A DNA stretch of 64,000 bases from CAWVSB01 sp036960375 (GTDB taxonomy: Bacteria; Pseudomonadota; Gammaproteobacteria; Pseudomonadales; CAWVSB01). Where the stretch lies: contig JBALVY010000003.1 of assembly GCA_036960375.1 (NCBI GenBank), forward strand, positions 310,001 through 374,000. The letters run 5' to 3'. This document shows positions 1 to 8,954 of this stretch, in pieces (positions within the stretch are counted from its first letter, which is position 1; every line of letters begins with the position of its first letter). A program made the translations under genes and the position numbers. Under the pieces are notes generated by a model, which made no database searches, was not told where the DNA came from, and worked only from the letters and a program-made list of their open reading frames with translations.

Positions 1-2
1 GT

Positions 3-1097
3 TCGCTACCGCGGTCGCAAGAAGTGGTCGATATGATTTTTGCCCGTGAAAATGGTGAAGACTACGATCAACAGGAATTCGCTGAAGTGATGACCCGTAA
101 TGTCGATGACTGTGTGGCTAAGCAGCTCAAGTCGGGTATAGACATTGTTTCCGATGGTGAAACCTCGAAGATTTCTTATGCGACCTATGTCAAAGATCGT
201 TACACGGGCTTCTCGGGTGATGGTCCCCGTAATGCCCCTGCGGATCTACAGCTATTCCCCGATTTTCTTGAGCGACAAGCAGAGCAGGGCGGTACGCCAA
301 CGTATGCTCGCCCCATGTGTACCGGTGAGGTAAAGGCGGAAAATTATGACGACCTGAACGCTGACATCAGTAATCTGACCAAGGCGGTTAGCTCAAATGT
401 TGCCCATGCCGGTTTTATGAATGCGGCTTCCCCGGGGGTTATTTCTCTATTTTTACAGAATGATTATTACGCCAGCCGCGATGAGTATTTACAGGTGCTT
501 GGCGATGCCATGAAGTTGGAATATGAAGCCATTGTGAATGCGGGCCTGCATTTGCAGTTAGATTGCCCAGACCTCGCTTTGTCGCGACATATGCTATTTA
601 CAGAATTGAGCGACGACGAGTTTGTGAAGGTAGCGGATAGTCATGTCGAAGTACTGAATTACGCTCTGCGGGATATTGACCCTACGAAAGTGCGTGTGCA
701 TATTTGTTGGGGCAATTATGAAGGCCCTCATGTGTGTGATATATCCATGGCGAAAATGTTCGATACTCTAATGAAAACCCGTGCAGCCCATGTCTTGTTT
801 GAGACATCAAATCCTCGCCATGGCCACGAATGGGCCATTTTTCAAGATCGTAAAAACGATATTCCAGACGATAAAATTCTGGTTCCTGGTGTTATCGACA
901 GCACGACGAACTTTGTTGAACACCCCGAGTTAGTGGCTCAACGCATTCGTCACTTTACCGATATCGTAGGCTTGGAACGTGTTATTGCGGGTTCTGACTG
1001 CGGCTTTGGTACCTTTGCGGGCTATGGTGCTGTAGCGCCTGACATCGCTTATGCCAAGCTTGCTTCGCTGGCCGAAGGCGCCGCGCTGGTAAAATAG
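3..1097 (+). CDS. MetE-like (cobalamin-independent methionine synthase II family) protein, 5' end outside window
   Basis: The frame is open to the left edge, reading SLPRSQEVVDMIF before the first GTG at 24, so the gene starts upstream and the GTG is not its start. The fold is the C-terminal TIM barrel of MetE. Counting from that GTG, likely zinc ligands are His226 and Cys228 (HICWGNY), Cys326 (GSDCGFG) and probably Glu260. The family also contains epoxyalkane:coenzyme M transferase and other thiol alkyltransferases, so methionine synthesis should not be assumed. It lacks the N-terminal half of true MetE. It converges on an amidohydrolase-SnoaL-cupin operon, which suggests a catabolic or alkyl-transfer role. 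Substrate unknown. Confidence 0.85.
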   Translation, partial: SLPRSQEVVDMIFARENGEDYDQQEFAEVMTRNVDDCVAKQLKSGIDIVSDGETSKISYATYVKDRYTGFSGDGPRNAPADLQLFPDFLERQAEQGGTPTYARPMCTGEVKAENYDDLNADISNLTKAVSSNVAHAGFMNAASPGVISLFLQNDYYASRDEYLQVLGDAMKLEYEAIVNAGLHLQLDCPDLALSRHMLFTELSDDEFVKVADSHVEVLNYALRDIDPTKVRVHICWGNYEGPHVCDISMAKMFDTLMKTRAAHVLFETSNPRHGHEWAIFQDRKNDIPDDKILVPGVIDSTTNFVEHPELVAQRIRHFTDIVGLERVIAGSDCGFGTFAGYGAVAPDIAYAKLASLAEGAALVK

Positions 1098-1104
1098 TGG
1101 TGTT

Positions 1105-2067
1105 TTAAATGCGGTAAAACCTTTGGCAGTTGCCAGAAAACATTAGTTCGCGTTCTGCATCACTTAAGTGCTCAGTCAACACCAGATAACTAAGCCATAG
1201 AGACTGGTAGTCTCTATGTAACTTATCTACCGGGAAGTTAGAGCCCAACATACAGCGCTCGGGGCCGAATATTTCCAGTACCGTATGTACCACCGGTTTT
1301 AAACTCTCGGTTGTCCACTGATGATCAAACATACCCAGTCCAGAAATCTTGCAATGGACGTTTGGTAGCTCCGATAGTTTCCTGAGACCCCGTTCCCACA
1401 TATCCCAGCCTTCCCTGTCGCGATACCAGGGTGAGCCACAATGACATAAAGCGACAGGAAGCTCTGGTATCTGCGACAGTACAGCAAAAGCCAGTTCCAT
1501 CTGATCGGGTATCAGCTGTAAATCGAAGCTTAAACCTCTGCGCTGAATGTCTCTTAAGCCCTCTAGCCAGCGAGGGTTTCCTAATAGGCTGTCTGTGCCA
1601 GTTATTTTGTCTTCTTCTGGCGAGCGTCCAACAATTTGCCGAATACCGCGTAGGGCTGTGTATTGCTGCAATGCATCGAGTTGTTGTGAACGCTGTTCAC
1701 TCTCTAAGTCACAGTAGGCGACTATGGCGTTAGGTAAATTGTGATTGTCAATTTGGCTCTGTACCCAAGCCGTTTCTGCTAGATGTTGATCGGCCGCCGC
1801 ACCCACTTGAATGTGTACAGATTTGATAACCGGCAAGCCGTCTATATCGGCTTGTAAATCCGTCGGCAGATAATTTTTTTGTATCGGTGCAGGGTCACCA
1901 AAAAAGCGCTTAATGCCTTTGGCTGCTAACCACGGATAATGAACTGCTTGCAGGTCCCACAGGTGATGGTGAGCGTCGCATATAAGAAATGGGAATCCTT
2001 TCCCTTCAAAACCGGATTGAGGGGGAGACTCCGGTTGGTTTGGTTCATTCCCTGATGAAATCGTCAT
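1105..2067 (-). CDS. Amidohydrolase-2 family TIM-barrel hydrolase
   Basis: Predicted metal-dependent hydrolase of the amidohydrolase-2 (PF04909) type, the group holding 2-pyrone-4,6-dicarboxylate lactonase and sugar lactonases. The N-terminal metal motif DAHHHLWDL is at about residues 30-38, later barrel-strand residues are ALCHCGSPW and HCKISGLGM, and the C-terminal Asp is in MLGSNFPVDK. Length 320 aa is normal. Its start overlaps the end of the upstream SnoaL-like gene by 23 bases, so the two are probably translationally coupled. A lactone or cyclic ester substrate is plausible, but nothing in the sequence names it. Confidence 0.85.
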   Translation of the reverse strand: MTISSGNEPNQPESPPQSGFEGKGFPFLICDAHHHLWDLQAVHYPWLAAKGIKRFFGDPAPIQKNYLPTDLQADIDGLPVIKSVHIQVGAAADQHLAETAWVQSQIDNHNLPNAIVAYCDLESEQRSQQLDALQQYTALRGIRQIVGRSPEEDKITGTDSLLGNPRWLEGLRDIQRRGLSFDLQLIPDQMELAFAVLSQIPELPVALCHCGSPWYRDREGWDMWERGLRKLSELPNVHCKISGLGMFDHQWTTESLKPVVHTVLEIFGPERCMLGSNFPVDKLHRDYQSLWLSYLVLTEHLSDAERELMFSGNCQRFYRI

Positions 2068-3124
2068 TTTGCATGGCTGGCATAGTGGCGCGATAGATTT
2101 GCGTTAATACAGACAGCTCATCAAAAACTGTCCATTCTTCCTGTATGAGACCGTCTTTAATTTGATAGTGGCTTTCGCCCAGTATCAGAATGGCAGCGCC
2201 GGATGGCTCACCGTAGAGCGCCGTACCGGTATGGTCGCCAGTCAAGGTCCAACGCGCGGCCACTTCAATACCGTTATTGTTGGCGGAATTGTCGCAAAGA
2301 TAATCAACCGATACGCGCACATTAGACAAGGTGCCAAGAAACTGCAGATAGAAGTCTTGAATATCAATATGACCACGTAAGTCTCGGTTAGCCGAGGCAT
2401 GGACACGCGCGTTTTCAGCATAGGCTTGGGATACATCGCCCACCATACGAGCGTTCCAGATGTTGTGTAGGGTGGTCTCTATGAAGGCCTTAGGGTCTTG
2501 CTCTGCCGTGCCAGAGAGCACTTTTCGCTCATTGCTAACAGATTGAATGAGGCGAGCGATCTCGTTGGCTTTCCACTCTTCGAAGCGAGGGGAGGGCGCG
2601 GCTGCGGCTTTTTCCATAGCCACTTCTTCCGGTTCGAAGCCGAGCTGTTCGGCTAATGAGAAGTTGTCTCTCACTAGCCATTCTTCGATGATCCGATTGT
2701 CTTTAACAACGCAGTGGGCAATGACTGAGATTGTGGCGTGCTCGTGGGTAGCTGGCCCCATGTCGCTAGTGCCCATATTGGTCATGCTGGTGCTGATAAG
2801 GTGCGACGTGTGATATCCATTATTATCGTCGCCACCCCAAATAATATTATCGGCATGCAGGGTTCTATCGGGAAATGCTGCCAATGTATTCAGTGTATTC
2901 TGGGTGACTTCTTCAGCGCCAATCGTCAGCCCCGCAAGAGTGTAGACGGGGCAGTCTTCAGAATAGTAGTCGTAGCACAGGCCAACCTGCTTGCCTTCCC
3001 AGATGCGATAGGTAATACGCAATATGTAATCGATAATGTCGGTAAATTCCGCATCGAAACCTGCCATGGTGCCTGTTGCATCGGAGGCGGGTGCGCTGTC
3101 GAAATGATGTGTCATGCGATCCAT
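2045..3124 (-). CDS. Two-domain SnoaL/NTF2-like protein
   Basis: A 359-aa protein made of two SnoaL/NTF2-like cone domains, roughly residues 20-170 and 205-345. Each has the family pattern: an early helix followed by a strand such as CPVYTLAGLTIGAEEV or ARVHASANRDLRGHIDIQDF, and a late strand ending in EEW (IIEEWLVRDNFSL, LIQEEWTVFDELS). Single-domain SnoaL proteins are about 130-150 aa, so this is an internal duplication. Such proteins act as cyclases, isomerases or hydratases, or only bind ligand. It lies between the bicupin and amidohydrolase genes on the same strand, so it probably belongs to the same short pathway. Confidence 0.8.
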   Translation of the reverse strand: MDRMTHHFDSAPASDATGTMAGFDAEFTDIIDYILRITYRIWEGKQVGLCYDYYSEDCPVYTLAGLTIGAEEVTQNTLNTLAAFPDRTLHADNIIWGGDDNNGYHTSHLISTSMTNMGTSDMGPATHEHATISVIAHCVVKDNRIIEEWLVRDNFSLAEQLGFEPEEVAMEKAAAAPSPRFEEWKANEIARLIQSVSNERKVLSGTAEQDPKAFIETTLHNIWNARMVGDVSQAYAENARVHASANRDLRGHIDIQDFYLQFLGTLSNVRVSVDYLCDNSANNNGIEVAARWTLTGDHTGTALYGEPSGAAILILGESHYQIKDGLIQEEWTVFDELSVLTQIYRATMPAMQNDDFIRE

Positions 3125-3148
3125 TAGATTGTTCCAATTGTAATATAT

Positions 3149-4198
3149 TTAAACGACTGCAGCTTGAGCGGGTGAGTTACCGTTGACCGCAGAGTACACC
3201 ATGCTTTGCCCACGAAGGCCCCTAAGCGAATAAGCGATACCCTGGGGTAAATTGAACGTGTCCCCTTTGGTGAGCAGTACTTCGCGTTGGCATTCGCCTT
3301 CGATCAAGCTGAGCAGGGTGTCGCCACTGTAGTTAATGAGTACTTCAGGCTCGTTGCGGCGGTGCAAAGGCACGGTGCCACCTTTTTCCATTTCATAGGC
3401 AAACACACAGAGGCCATCTTGGCTTTTGATATGGAAATTATAGTCGTTATCTGAACTGCCGCTGAGATTGTATTGTTTAAAACTACCATGGCTAAAAGGT
3501 TTGTCAGTCGGCGTGTGATCATTTTGTAGAGCAACATGGGTGAGCATTTCTGTCACGGTCAGGTTATCAAAGCCTGCCATTTCTGGCTCACTTAGCGGGG
3601 GCATTTTTCCGACGCCTTCGGGCATAGTGTGACCGGCGACGGTATCTACCAAGCTGCCGTTTTCCAATAATATCAAGCCGTGACTATCTGCCTCCCTAAT
3701 AACTTCGGGGTGCCATGTAACGCCACCGCCGGAATCATCGCCGCCTAAAAAGGCGAAAAGAAAGCCGTATTCGTTGCCAACGACTTCAAAGCCGCGGAAA
3801 CAATTGGTTGGAATAGAAATCATATCGCCGGGACCGAGAACGGCTTCTTCGATTCCCTCGTTTCCCCAATACAGGCGAAATTGGCCGCGGAAGATAATAA
3901 AAATTTCGGCGCTGGTATGTGAGTGAAGTGAGTTTTTAATGCCCACTGGTTGACCGGCTGCGCCGACGTTAAACCCTTTATCGTCGAGTATATGAACGGG
4001 TTGATCGGGGTTCTCCGCAACGCCTTCACCAACGATGCAGTAGTTTTCCTTTAGATGACTGCCGGGTGTACGGGCATCAATAAATGCGCTCTTACCTGGC
4101 AGTAACTCAGCGTAACGCACCAGGTTATGGTTCAGGTCGTAGTTTTCAAGCAGCTGGATTCTCTCATCTTGAGAAAGCGCTGGAGCGGATGGTGTCAT
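3149..4198 (-). CDS. Bicupin domain protein
   Basis: A 349-aa protein with two cupin barrels. The first, about residues 85-155, has the metal-type motif HSHTSAEIFIIFRG followed by GPGDMISIPTNCFRGFE. The second, about 265-335, has PLHRRNEPEVLINYSG and KGDTFNLPQGIAYSLRG. Architecture resembles gentisate/hydroxynaphthoate dioxygenase-like bicupins, but the second site keeps few His ligands, so only the N-terminal site looks metal-competent. It is the first gene of the minus-strand set bicupin, SnoaL-like, amidohydrolase, with a 24-base gap to the next gene. Enzymatic oxygenation is possible but not shown. Confidence 0.8.
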   Translation of the reverse strand: MTPSAPALSQDERIQLLENYDLNHNLVRYAELLPGKSAFIDARTPGSHLKENYCIVGEGVAENPDQPVHILDDKGFNVGAAGQPVGIKNSLHSHTSAEIFIIFRGQFRLYWGNEGIEEAVLGPGDMISIPTNCFRGFEVVGNEYGFLFAFLGGDDSGGGVTWHPEVIREADSHGLILLENGSLVDTVAGHTMPEGVGKMPPLSEPEMAGFDNLTVTEMLTHVALQNDHTPTDKPFSHGSFKQYNLSGSSDNDYNFHIKSQDGLCVFAYEMEKGGTVPLHRRNEPEVLINYSGDTLLSLIEGECQREVLLTKGDTFNLPQGIAYSLRGLRGQSMVYSAVNGNSPAQAAVV

Positions 4199-4369
4199 TT
4201 ATGCCTCAATGGTTTAATTAGAGTTCTGCTTGTTGGTTATTATCCTGGGTCAAATTGTAATGTACTTCGAATGCAAAAAGCAACCGAACTTGAGGGATTA
4301 TAAATAAATTACTTTAATAACAGTGACTTATCTAATATTCGGGTTAGTGTAGAGGATTTAGTAGAGTTG

Positions 4370-4410
4370 CAGGAAGGGCTGGCTTTGCATTCGAATTCCA
4401 GCCCTTCCTG
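4370..4410. terminator. 13-bp perfect hairpin downstream of the chimeric ORF
   Basis: CAGGAAGGGCTGG (4370-4382) and its exact reverse complement (4398-4410) flank a 15-base loop. It sits just 3' of the minus-strand chimeric frame. No T-run follows on either strand, so it is a processing or Rho-assisted terminator at best, or a leftover of the aldehyde dehydrogenase 3' region. Confidence 0.5.
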
Positions 4411-4426
4411 TCAGGTGAAGCTGGTC

Positions 4427-5095
4427 TTAGAAAAAGCCCAGTGGATTAACATCGTAACTAACCAGTAAGTTCTTCGTCTGCTGGTAGTGATCGAGTGCCA
4501 CCTTGTGGGTTTCACGGCCAATGCCAGATTTTTTATAGCCGCCAAATGCCGCGTGTGCCGGATAGGCGTGGTAGCAGTTAATCCAGACGCGGCCAGCTTG
4601 AATCTCGCCGTACTTATTATCGGAGGCATAGGCGAAGCTCCAATCTGGGGCGGCTTTCTCGCCCATCCATCCGTGGGCGAAAATTAATACGGGGTAGCCA
4701 GACTCCGGTTTGTTTTTAGACGGTATGTCAATTCGTGTATAGACCCTGAGACCATCGGAGTCATAGTTGGCCACATAGGTCGAGTAAGGCGCCGAGCCGT
4801 CTTGTGACACATGCCTAAGGTAGTCGTTGCTGTGTTGTGGTGAGCCTAGTTGGTCGACGACCGTAAGTGTAGAGCCATAGCTACGCTGTCTGAGAGATGC
4901 CACGCTAATATCTGCAAGCGAATCAATACAGACGTTGTTAGGTTCGTCACAGAGATATATTGCTGTTGGGGCATTATTTTGGTCGCAGGCGGTCAAGCTG
5001 GTAAGGGCCAGTGCTAACACTAGAATACTCGCTATATAAGGGCTAGCGTAGAGCTTGGTCACATTCAATTCTCGCGGTTTTGCCTTTTCGGTCAT
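4427..5095 (-). pseudogene. Chimera: lipoprotein alpha/beta hydrolase N-terminus fused to aldehyde dehydrogenase C-terminus
   Basis: Residues 1-163 look like the start of an exported alpha/beta hydrolase: a hydrophobic stretch with lipobox LTAC (Cys37), then PVLIFAHGWMGEKAAPDWSF. This protein family normally continues for several hundred residues to its catalytic triad. From residue 164 the sequence switches abruptly to the last ~59 residues of a class-I/AldA-type aldehyde dehydrogenase: IQAGRVWINCYHAYPAH, FGGYKKSGIGRE, NLLVSYDVNPLGFF. Neither half keeps its catalytic residues. The join falls near base 4605 (YG|EIQAG). The simplest reading is an in-frame deletion that removed the end of one gene and most of the next. 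An assembly error is the alternative. Confidence 0.8.
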
Positions 5096-5311
5096 AGTCG
5101 CAAGGCAGTGACTTTGTGTGGCCTACTTTGGCATTGTGTGAATTCGAAGTCAACGCTCAGCCTGTGACCATAGGTTGAGCGCTGGATCGAAGGCTAAACT
5201 TGAGCTATAGGGTGTTTTCTTAGCGCAAACAATAGATAGAATACTCTAATCCAGATATACTTTTTCCGTCTAATCAATCAACAGGGCAGTGATATTCTTT
5301 CTTTACTCAAA

Positions 5312-6313
5312 TTGATGCGTGTAAGTCTGGGGCGTGTGTCTTGGCTCTTTGTGCTGCGCCGCTATGTGACACTTGCTTTGTTGCTATTTAGCTTTCAGGT
5401 CTTTGCTGAAACTCCCCAACGACCTCCCGCTTTGGAAGACTTGACTATCGCAGGTCTGCGGCAGGCAATGGTGGCCTTTGTTAGTCTTTCCACTACTCCT
5501 GGAATCGAGAGCGCGACATTCGATGTGGATTCCCCTTTCAGGCAGTCGGAGTTGAGCCGGAGCAGTCTGGGTTTTGGTGCAGAAATTACCTTAAACAATT
5601 ATGGTTTTAATGGTTTCTGGGGTGCAGCTATATCTACAGGTAACTTGGATGATGATATTGATTTTATCGATAGAGACGACAATATTATTCAGCTGCAGCT
5701 GAACCGTGACATTCTCTCACTGCGAGGTTCTGCCGGGCTGAGCTTCCCTATAACCCAGAGATTGAAAATCAGGCCTTATATTAGCTTTGTGGGCGCGCGG
5801 CTGGATTCTGAATCATTTTTGGTGGAGAAACAGCCGGTGGGAGCTCCTAATGATAAGACACCATTGGAGTCTTTTACCTCAGGTGTTAATACGCTGACTA
5901 CCACCGGCACTTTAGAGGCGCTTTATAACCGTTGGTACGACGATTACCGGCTTGAGCTATCCGGTAATTATACAATTGCCTATACCGATGTGATGTCCTC
6001 AACCGCCGATTTTTTGGATTCTGAAACCTGGGGGCAGGTGTCCTATGTGCGAGCGCGTTTTAGCGGCCCTTTGACTGTGATTTCTGACAGTGGCCTCTGG
6101 CGCTGGAATACCTATCTTAACCATACTAATTTCTTTGATTTGGAAACAGAGGCTCTGGGGTTTAACTCATACTTTGAAGCTGGCGTGGGGGTTGAACTGG
6201 AGTGGCGTGTGAAACCGCTGGATATGTTTAGTTTAGAGGCAGTCGGCTTTAGGGTGGGCGGAATTTTTGGCGATGACGTCAGTGGTTTTAATATAGGCAT
6301 AACAGTGCGATGA
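5312..6313 (+). CDS. Outer-membrane beta-barrel protein (solitary autotransporter-barrel-like)
   Basis: The frame begins with TTG at 5312 directly followed by ATG at 5315; the ATG is the likelier start. A signal peptide (LALLLFSFQVFA, cut near AETPQ) is followed by ~300 residues of alternating strands with aromatic girdles (FGAEITLNNYGFNGFWG, KIRPYISFVGARL, YRLELSGNYTIAYTDV), ending in the short barrel-type terminus FNIGITVR. Pattern and size resemble the solitary outer-membrane autotransporter barrel family (PF11557-like), inferred only from appearance. The stop overlaps the next lipoprotein gene by four bases, suggesting the pair works together at the outer membrane. Function unknown. Confidence 0.7.
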   Translation: MMRVSLGRVSWLFVLRRYVTLALLLFSFQVFAETPQRPPALEDLTIAGLRQAMVAFVSLSTTPGIESATFDVDSPFRQSELSRSSLGFGAEITLNNYGFNGFWGAAISTGNLDDDIDFIDRDDNIIQLQLNRDILSLRGSAGLSFPITQRLKIRPYISFVGARLDSESFLVEKQPVGAPNDKTPLESFTSGVNTLTTTGTLEALYNRWYDDYRLELSGNYTIAYTDVMSSTADFLDSETWGQVSYVRARFSGPLTVISDSGLWRWNTYLNHTNFFDLETEALGFNSYFEAGVGVELEWRVKPLDMFSLEAVGFRVGGIFGDDVSGFNIGITVR

Positions 6314-6687
6314 GAAACTTAATCGTAGTTATCATAATGTTGTTAGTGACTGCTTGTGTACAGCAACCGGTGAGTACTTCACCAGGCGAGCTGGCTACGC
6401 TTAAAAGCTGGGCGTCAATTATTTCAATCGACGGGAAAACATCACCTTTTGAATATAGCGCTGAGCTGCTGGCGGGTAATCACAAAATGGTGGTGCTTCA
6501 TAAAACCTATCGGTGGAATTACCGTTGTCATTTCGATTTTGTAGTTCAGCCTAATACGTACTATGAACTAATCAGTTCCACCAACAAAACACCTTTAACC
6601 CTATATCGATGGGAGCGAACAAACAGTCTTTGGGCTACCCGTTATGATGGGGTTGAACCTACCAGCTGCGATCAAGAGAAGCCTTAG
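6310..6687 (+). CDS. Small lipoprotein, unknown function
   Basis: A 125-aa protein that begins inside the stop of the barrel gene (ATGA overlap). The N-terminus MRNLIVVIIMLLVTACVQQP is a lipoprotein signal with lipobox VTAC, giving Cys16 as the acylated residue. The mature part has two further cysteines (RCHFDF and TSCDQ), which could form a disulfide, and short strands such as HKMVVLHKTYRWNYR. No known domain was recognised. Translational coupling to the barrel suggests an accessory of that outer-membrane protein. Confidence 0.75.
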   Translation: MRNLIVVIIMLLVTACVQQPVSTSPGELATLKSWASIISIDGKTSPFEYSAELLAGNHKMVVLHKTYRWNYRCHFDFVVQPNTYYELISSTNKTPLTLYRWERTNSLWATRYDGVEPTSCDQEKP

Positions 6688-6710
6688 CGTTTCTGTTTAA
6701 GGATATTCTA

Positions 6711-7259
6711 GTGGAACTCTATTTGGTACGTCATGGTGAAGCTGCAAGTCAGTGGGGGCAGTCTGATGACCCGGGTTTGAGTGATTTGGGCCAGCAGCAG
6801 GCAAAAGCTACAGCTTCTGTACTACGGCCATTGTTGGATACCAGCGTAGAGTTGGTCAGCAGCCCGATGCTTCGGGCACGCGAAACGGCTGAACCCTTAT
6901 CAGCGTTGCTATCAACAGAGGTCAAAATAGTGGACGCTTTTCGTGAAATTCCAGCGCCCGTTGGCACCTTAAATAAAAAGACCTGGCTAAATGAATTTAT
7001 GCAGCAGAGTTGGAATCAGCAGCCGGCAGAATTATTACAATGGCGGGCAGGGGCGATGACCGCTTTACTTCAAATGCAGCAGTCTACTGTAGTCTTTACC
7101 CACTTTATGCTGCTCAATGCCATTGTTGCTGAATTGCAGCAAAGGCAGGAGACGGTGGTTTTCCTGCCGGATAACGCATCGGTTACCCGACTACGTTTGG
7201 GTGATGGTGTTTTGGAGCTGGTAGAGTCTGGAGCACAAATGACAACGGTGATTAATTAG
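6711..7259 (+). CDS. Histidine phosphatase family protein (SixA-like)
   Basis: Starts with GTG at 6711 behind AAGGA at about 6699. It has the phosphoglycerate-mutase/histidine-phosphatase signature: LVRHGEA with the nucleophile His8, SSPMLRARETAEPL carrying the second Arg, and the late VVFTHFMLLNAIV with the second catalytic His. Length 182 aa fits the short SixA/phosphatase branch rather than true phosphoglycerate mutase. No lid insertion is visible. It stands alone between a lipoprotein gene and a mutarotase. The substrate could be a phosphohistidine protein or a small phosphoester. Confidence 0.85.
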   Translation: MELYLVRHGEAASQWGQSDDPGLSDLGQQQAKATASVLRPLLDTSVELVSSPMLRARETAEPLSALLSTEVKIVDAFREIPAPVGTLNKKTWLNEFMQQSWNQQPAELLQWRAGAMTALLQMQQSTVVFTHFMLLNAIVAELQQRQETVVFLPDNASVTRLRLGDGVLELVESGAQMTTVIN

Positions 7260-7364
7260 AGCTGCTTATAATGTCTCGATAGATGGCCTTTTCGAGATTA
7301 TCATCATGCTCTCACTGTTCTTTTCCTATATTCTAGACGCCTTTAAATTTCGGGTAGGTTTTTC

Positions 7365-8324
7365 ATGGCACACGATATCGCTTCCACTATGCAGCAGTTA
7401 TACGCCCAGTTTGGCGAACTGCCAGGCGTTACCATTGAGCTACATAAAGAGCTCATAGCGATAAGCGTGGTGAACCAAGCTGCAACTGCGACTGTGTTTT
7501 TACAGGGCGCGCAACTCAGTCATTATCAATTGCCTAATCAGCATCCAATAATCTGGTGCAGTGATCTTTGCGATTATAGCGAAGGCCAGTCTTTGCGCGG
7601 TGGCATACCGGTGTGTTGGCCGTGGTTTGGCGACTTAAATCGCAACCCGGATAAGCTTAAACAGCAAGTAACCGGGCTTGACGCACCTGCCCATGGTTTT
7701 GTCCGCAAGCAGATCTGGCAGCTGGATAATGTGCAAATCCTGAATGACAAAACAACTCAGCTGGTTTTAAGTCTGGCGGTACGTAAAAATGAGCAGCCCT
7801 ACTGGCCGCATGACTGTGATTTAGAACTGACCGTCACGGTGGGCGGTGAATTGACTGTAGCGTTGGAGGTAAAAAACCTGGGCGAAGAGACTATGGTTTT
7901 TTCGGATGCTCTACATACTTATTTTGTGGTCAGCGATATTGAGCAAGTGAGTATTCATGGCATGGCAGGCCTGGAATACATCGATGCCCTGGATGATTGG
8001 TCAGGCAAAACTCAACAGGGAGAGCCGCGTATTGATGCGGAAGTCGATCGGGTGTATCAGGGAACAAGTGGCAAGATTGATATTATCGATCCGGGCTACG
8101 ATCGCGTTCTGAGTCTGCAAAGCACCGGCAGTGATAGTGCAGTATTGTGGAACCCATGGATAGACAAGGCAAAACGTCTGTCTCATTTTGCAGACCAAGC
8201 GTATCGCGAGATGGTATGTATCGAGACGGCCAATGTGGGTGCTGACTGCATAGAGCTTGCTGCTGCCGGCACTCATCGTGTAGGTTTTAGTCTTGCCTCA
8301 AAGTCCTTATCAAAGGCTGATTAA
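7365..8324 (+). CDS. D-hexose-6-phosphate mutarotase (YeaD-like aldose-1-epimerase fold)
   Basis: Interconverts alpha and beta anomers of glucose-6-phosphate-type sugars (EC 5.1.3.15 family). Recognisable features are QGAQLSHYQL near residue 50, the phosphate-site motif RGGIPVCWPWFGD near 85, HGFVRKQIW near 110 with the first conserved His, DALHTYFVVSDI near 185 with the catalytic His, and MVCIETANV near 290 with the conserved Glu. Length 319 aa is typical. Its 3' end overlaps the convergent VOC gene by 15 bases, so antisense interference between the two is possible. Confidence 0.92.
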   Translation: MAHDIASTMQQLYAQFGELPGVTIELHKELIAISVVNQAATATVFLQGAQLSHYQLPNQHPIIWCSDLCDYSEGQSLRGGIPVCWPWFGDLNRNPDKLKQQVTGLDAPAHGFVRKQIWQLDNVQILNDKTTQLVLSLAVRKNEQPYWPHDCDLELTVTVGGELTVALEVKNLGEETMVFSDALHTYFVVSDIEQVSIHGMAGLEYIDALDDWSGKTQQGEPRIDAEVDRVYQGTSGKIDIIDPGYDRVLSLQSTGSDSAVLWNPWIDKAKRLSHFADQAYREMVCIETANVGADCIELAAAGTHRVGFSLASKSLSKAD

Positions 8325-8843
8325 ACGGAACGGGTCGCTACCGTCCCAGGTGGCGGCTTCCTGCGCGCAGTTGTCAAAGTCAGCTATGGTGCCGTCATCT
8401 ACTTCCATTAATTCTATTACCAGTCCGTCCATGGCAGGCGAGGCCATATATACGTAGCGGGTCTCCAGCATGGTTTTAATAGAGCCCACTTCCTTCATGC
8501 CCACTGACTTTGCTATGGCAATCGCTTTGTCGATATCGGGTGCGTGGTAAGCCACTTGATGTAAAAACTGTTTCTTGTCTGTTTTGTAAAAATCGCTATA
8601 AGGCGACAATACATCATTGGTTTGATGAATCAGCTCAATCTGTACACCGTTCTGGTATCCCAGCGCCACATCCATAACAACCTGCGTTTCCTGACCCTGG
8701 TAATAGGCTGTAACGGGTACATTGCGGTAACCCCAAAACGGCCCGACACCCAACTGGTTCACCCAGCAGTCCATCGCCTCGTCCAGATCTTTCACCAAAT
8801 AGCCCCATTGCTTGATTGGTCCAAATAGCTTATTTGCGAACAT
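8310..8843 (-). CDS. VOC-family (glyoxalase/methylmalonyl-CoA epimerase-like) protein
   Basis: A single VOC protein of 177 aa with two beta-alpha-beta3 modules. Likely metal ligands follow the Q/H-E-H-E pattern: Gln in IKQWGYLV, Glu in VQIELIHQ, His in FLHQVAYHAPD and Glu in LVIELMEVDD. That is the methylmalonyl-CoA epimerase arrangement, but the residues lining the substrate pocket were not assigned. It is divergent from the sulfotransferase at 9105 and shares with it a 261-base intergenic region holding two copies of a palindromic operator, so the two are probably co-regulated and involved in the same catabolism. Confidence 0.82.
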   Translation of the reverse strand: MFANKLFGPIKQWGYLVKDLDEAMDCWVNQLGVGPFWGYRNVPVTAYYQGQETQVVMDVALGYQNGVQIELIHQTNDVLSPYSDFYKTDKKQFLHQVAYHAPDIDKAIAIAKSVGMKEVGSIKTMLETRYVYMASPAMDGLVIELMEVDDGTIADFDNCAQEAATWDGSDPFRLISL

Positions 8844-8954
8844 AATACATCCTCTTTAGGTGTTTACCGCTAACCTGTTACCAGCGCCCTGCATTGTTGC
8901 TTGCAGGGGCGTTTATTAAGCTTGATTTAAGAATACCTAGACTACTTGATTATT

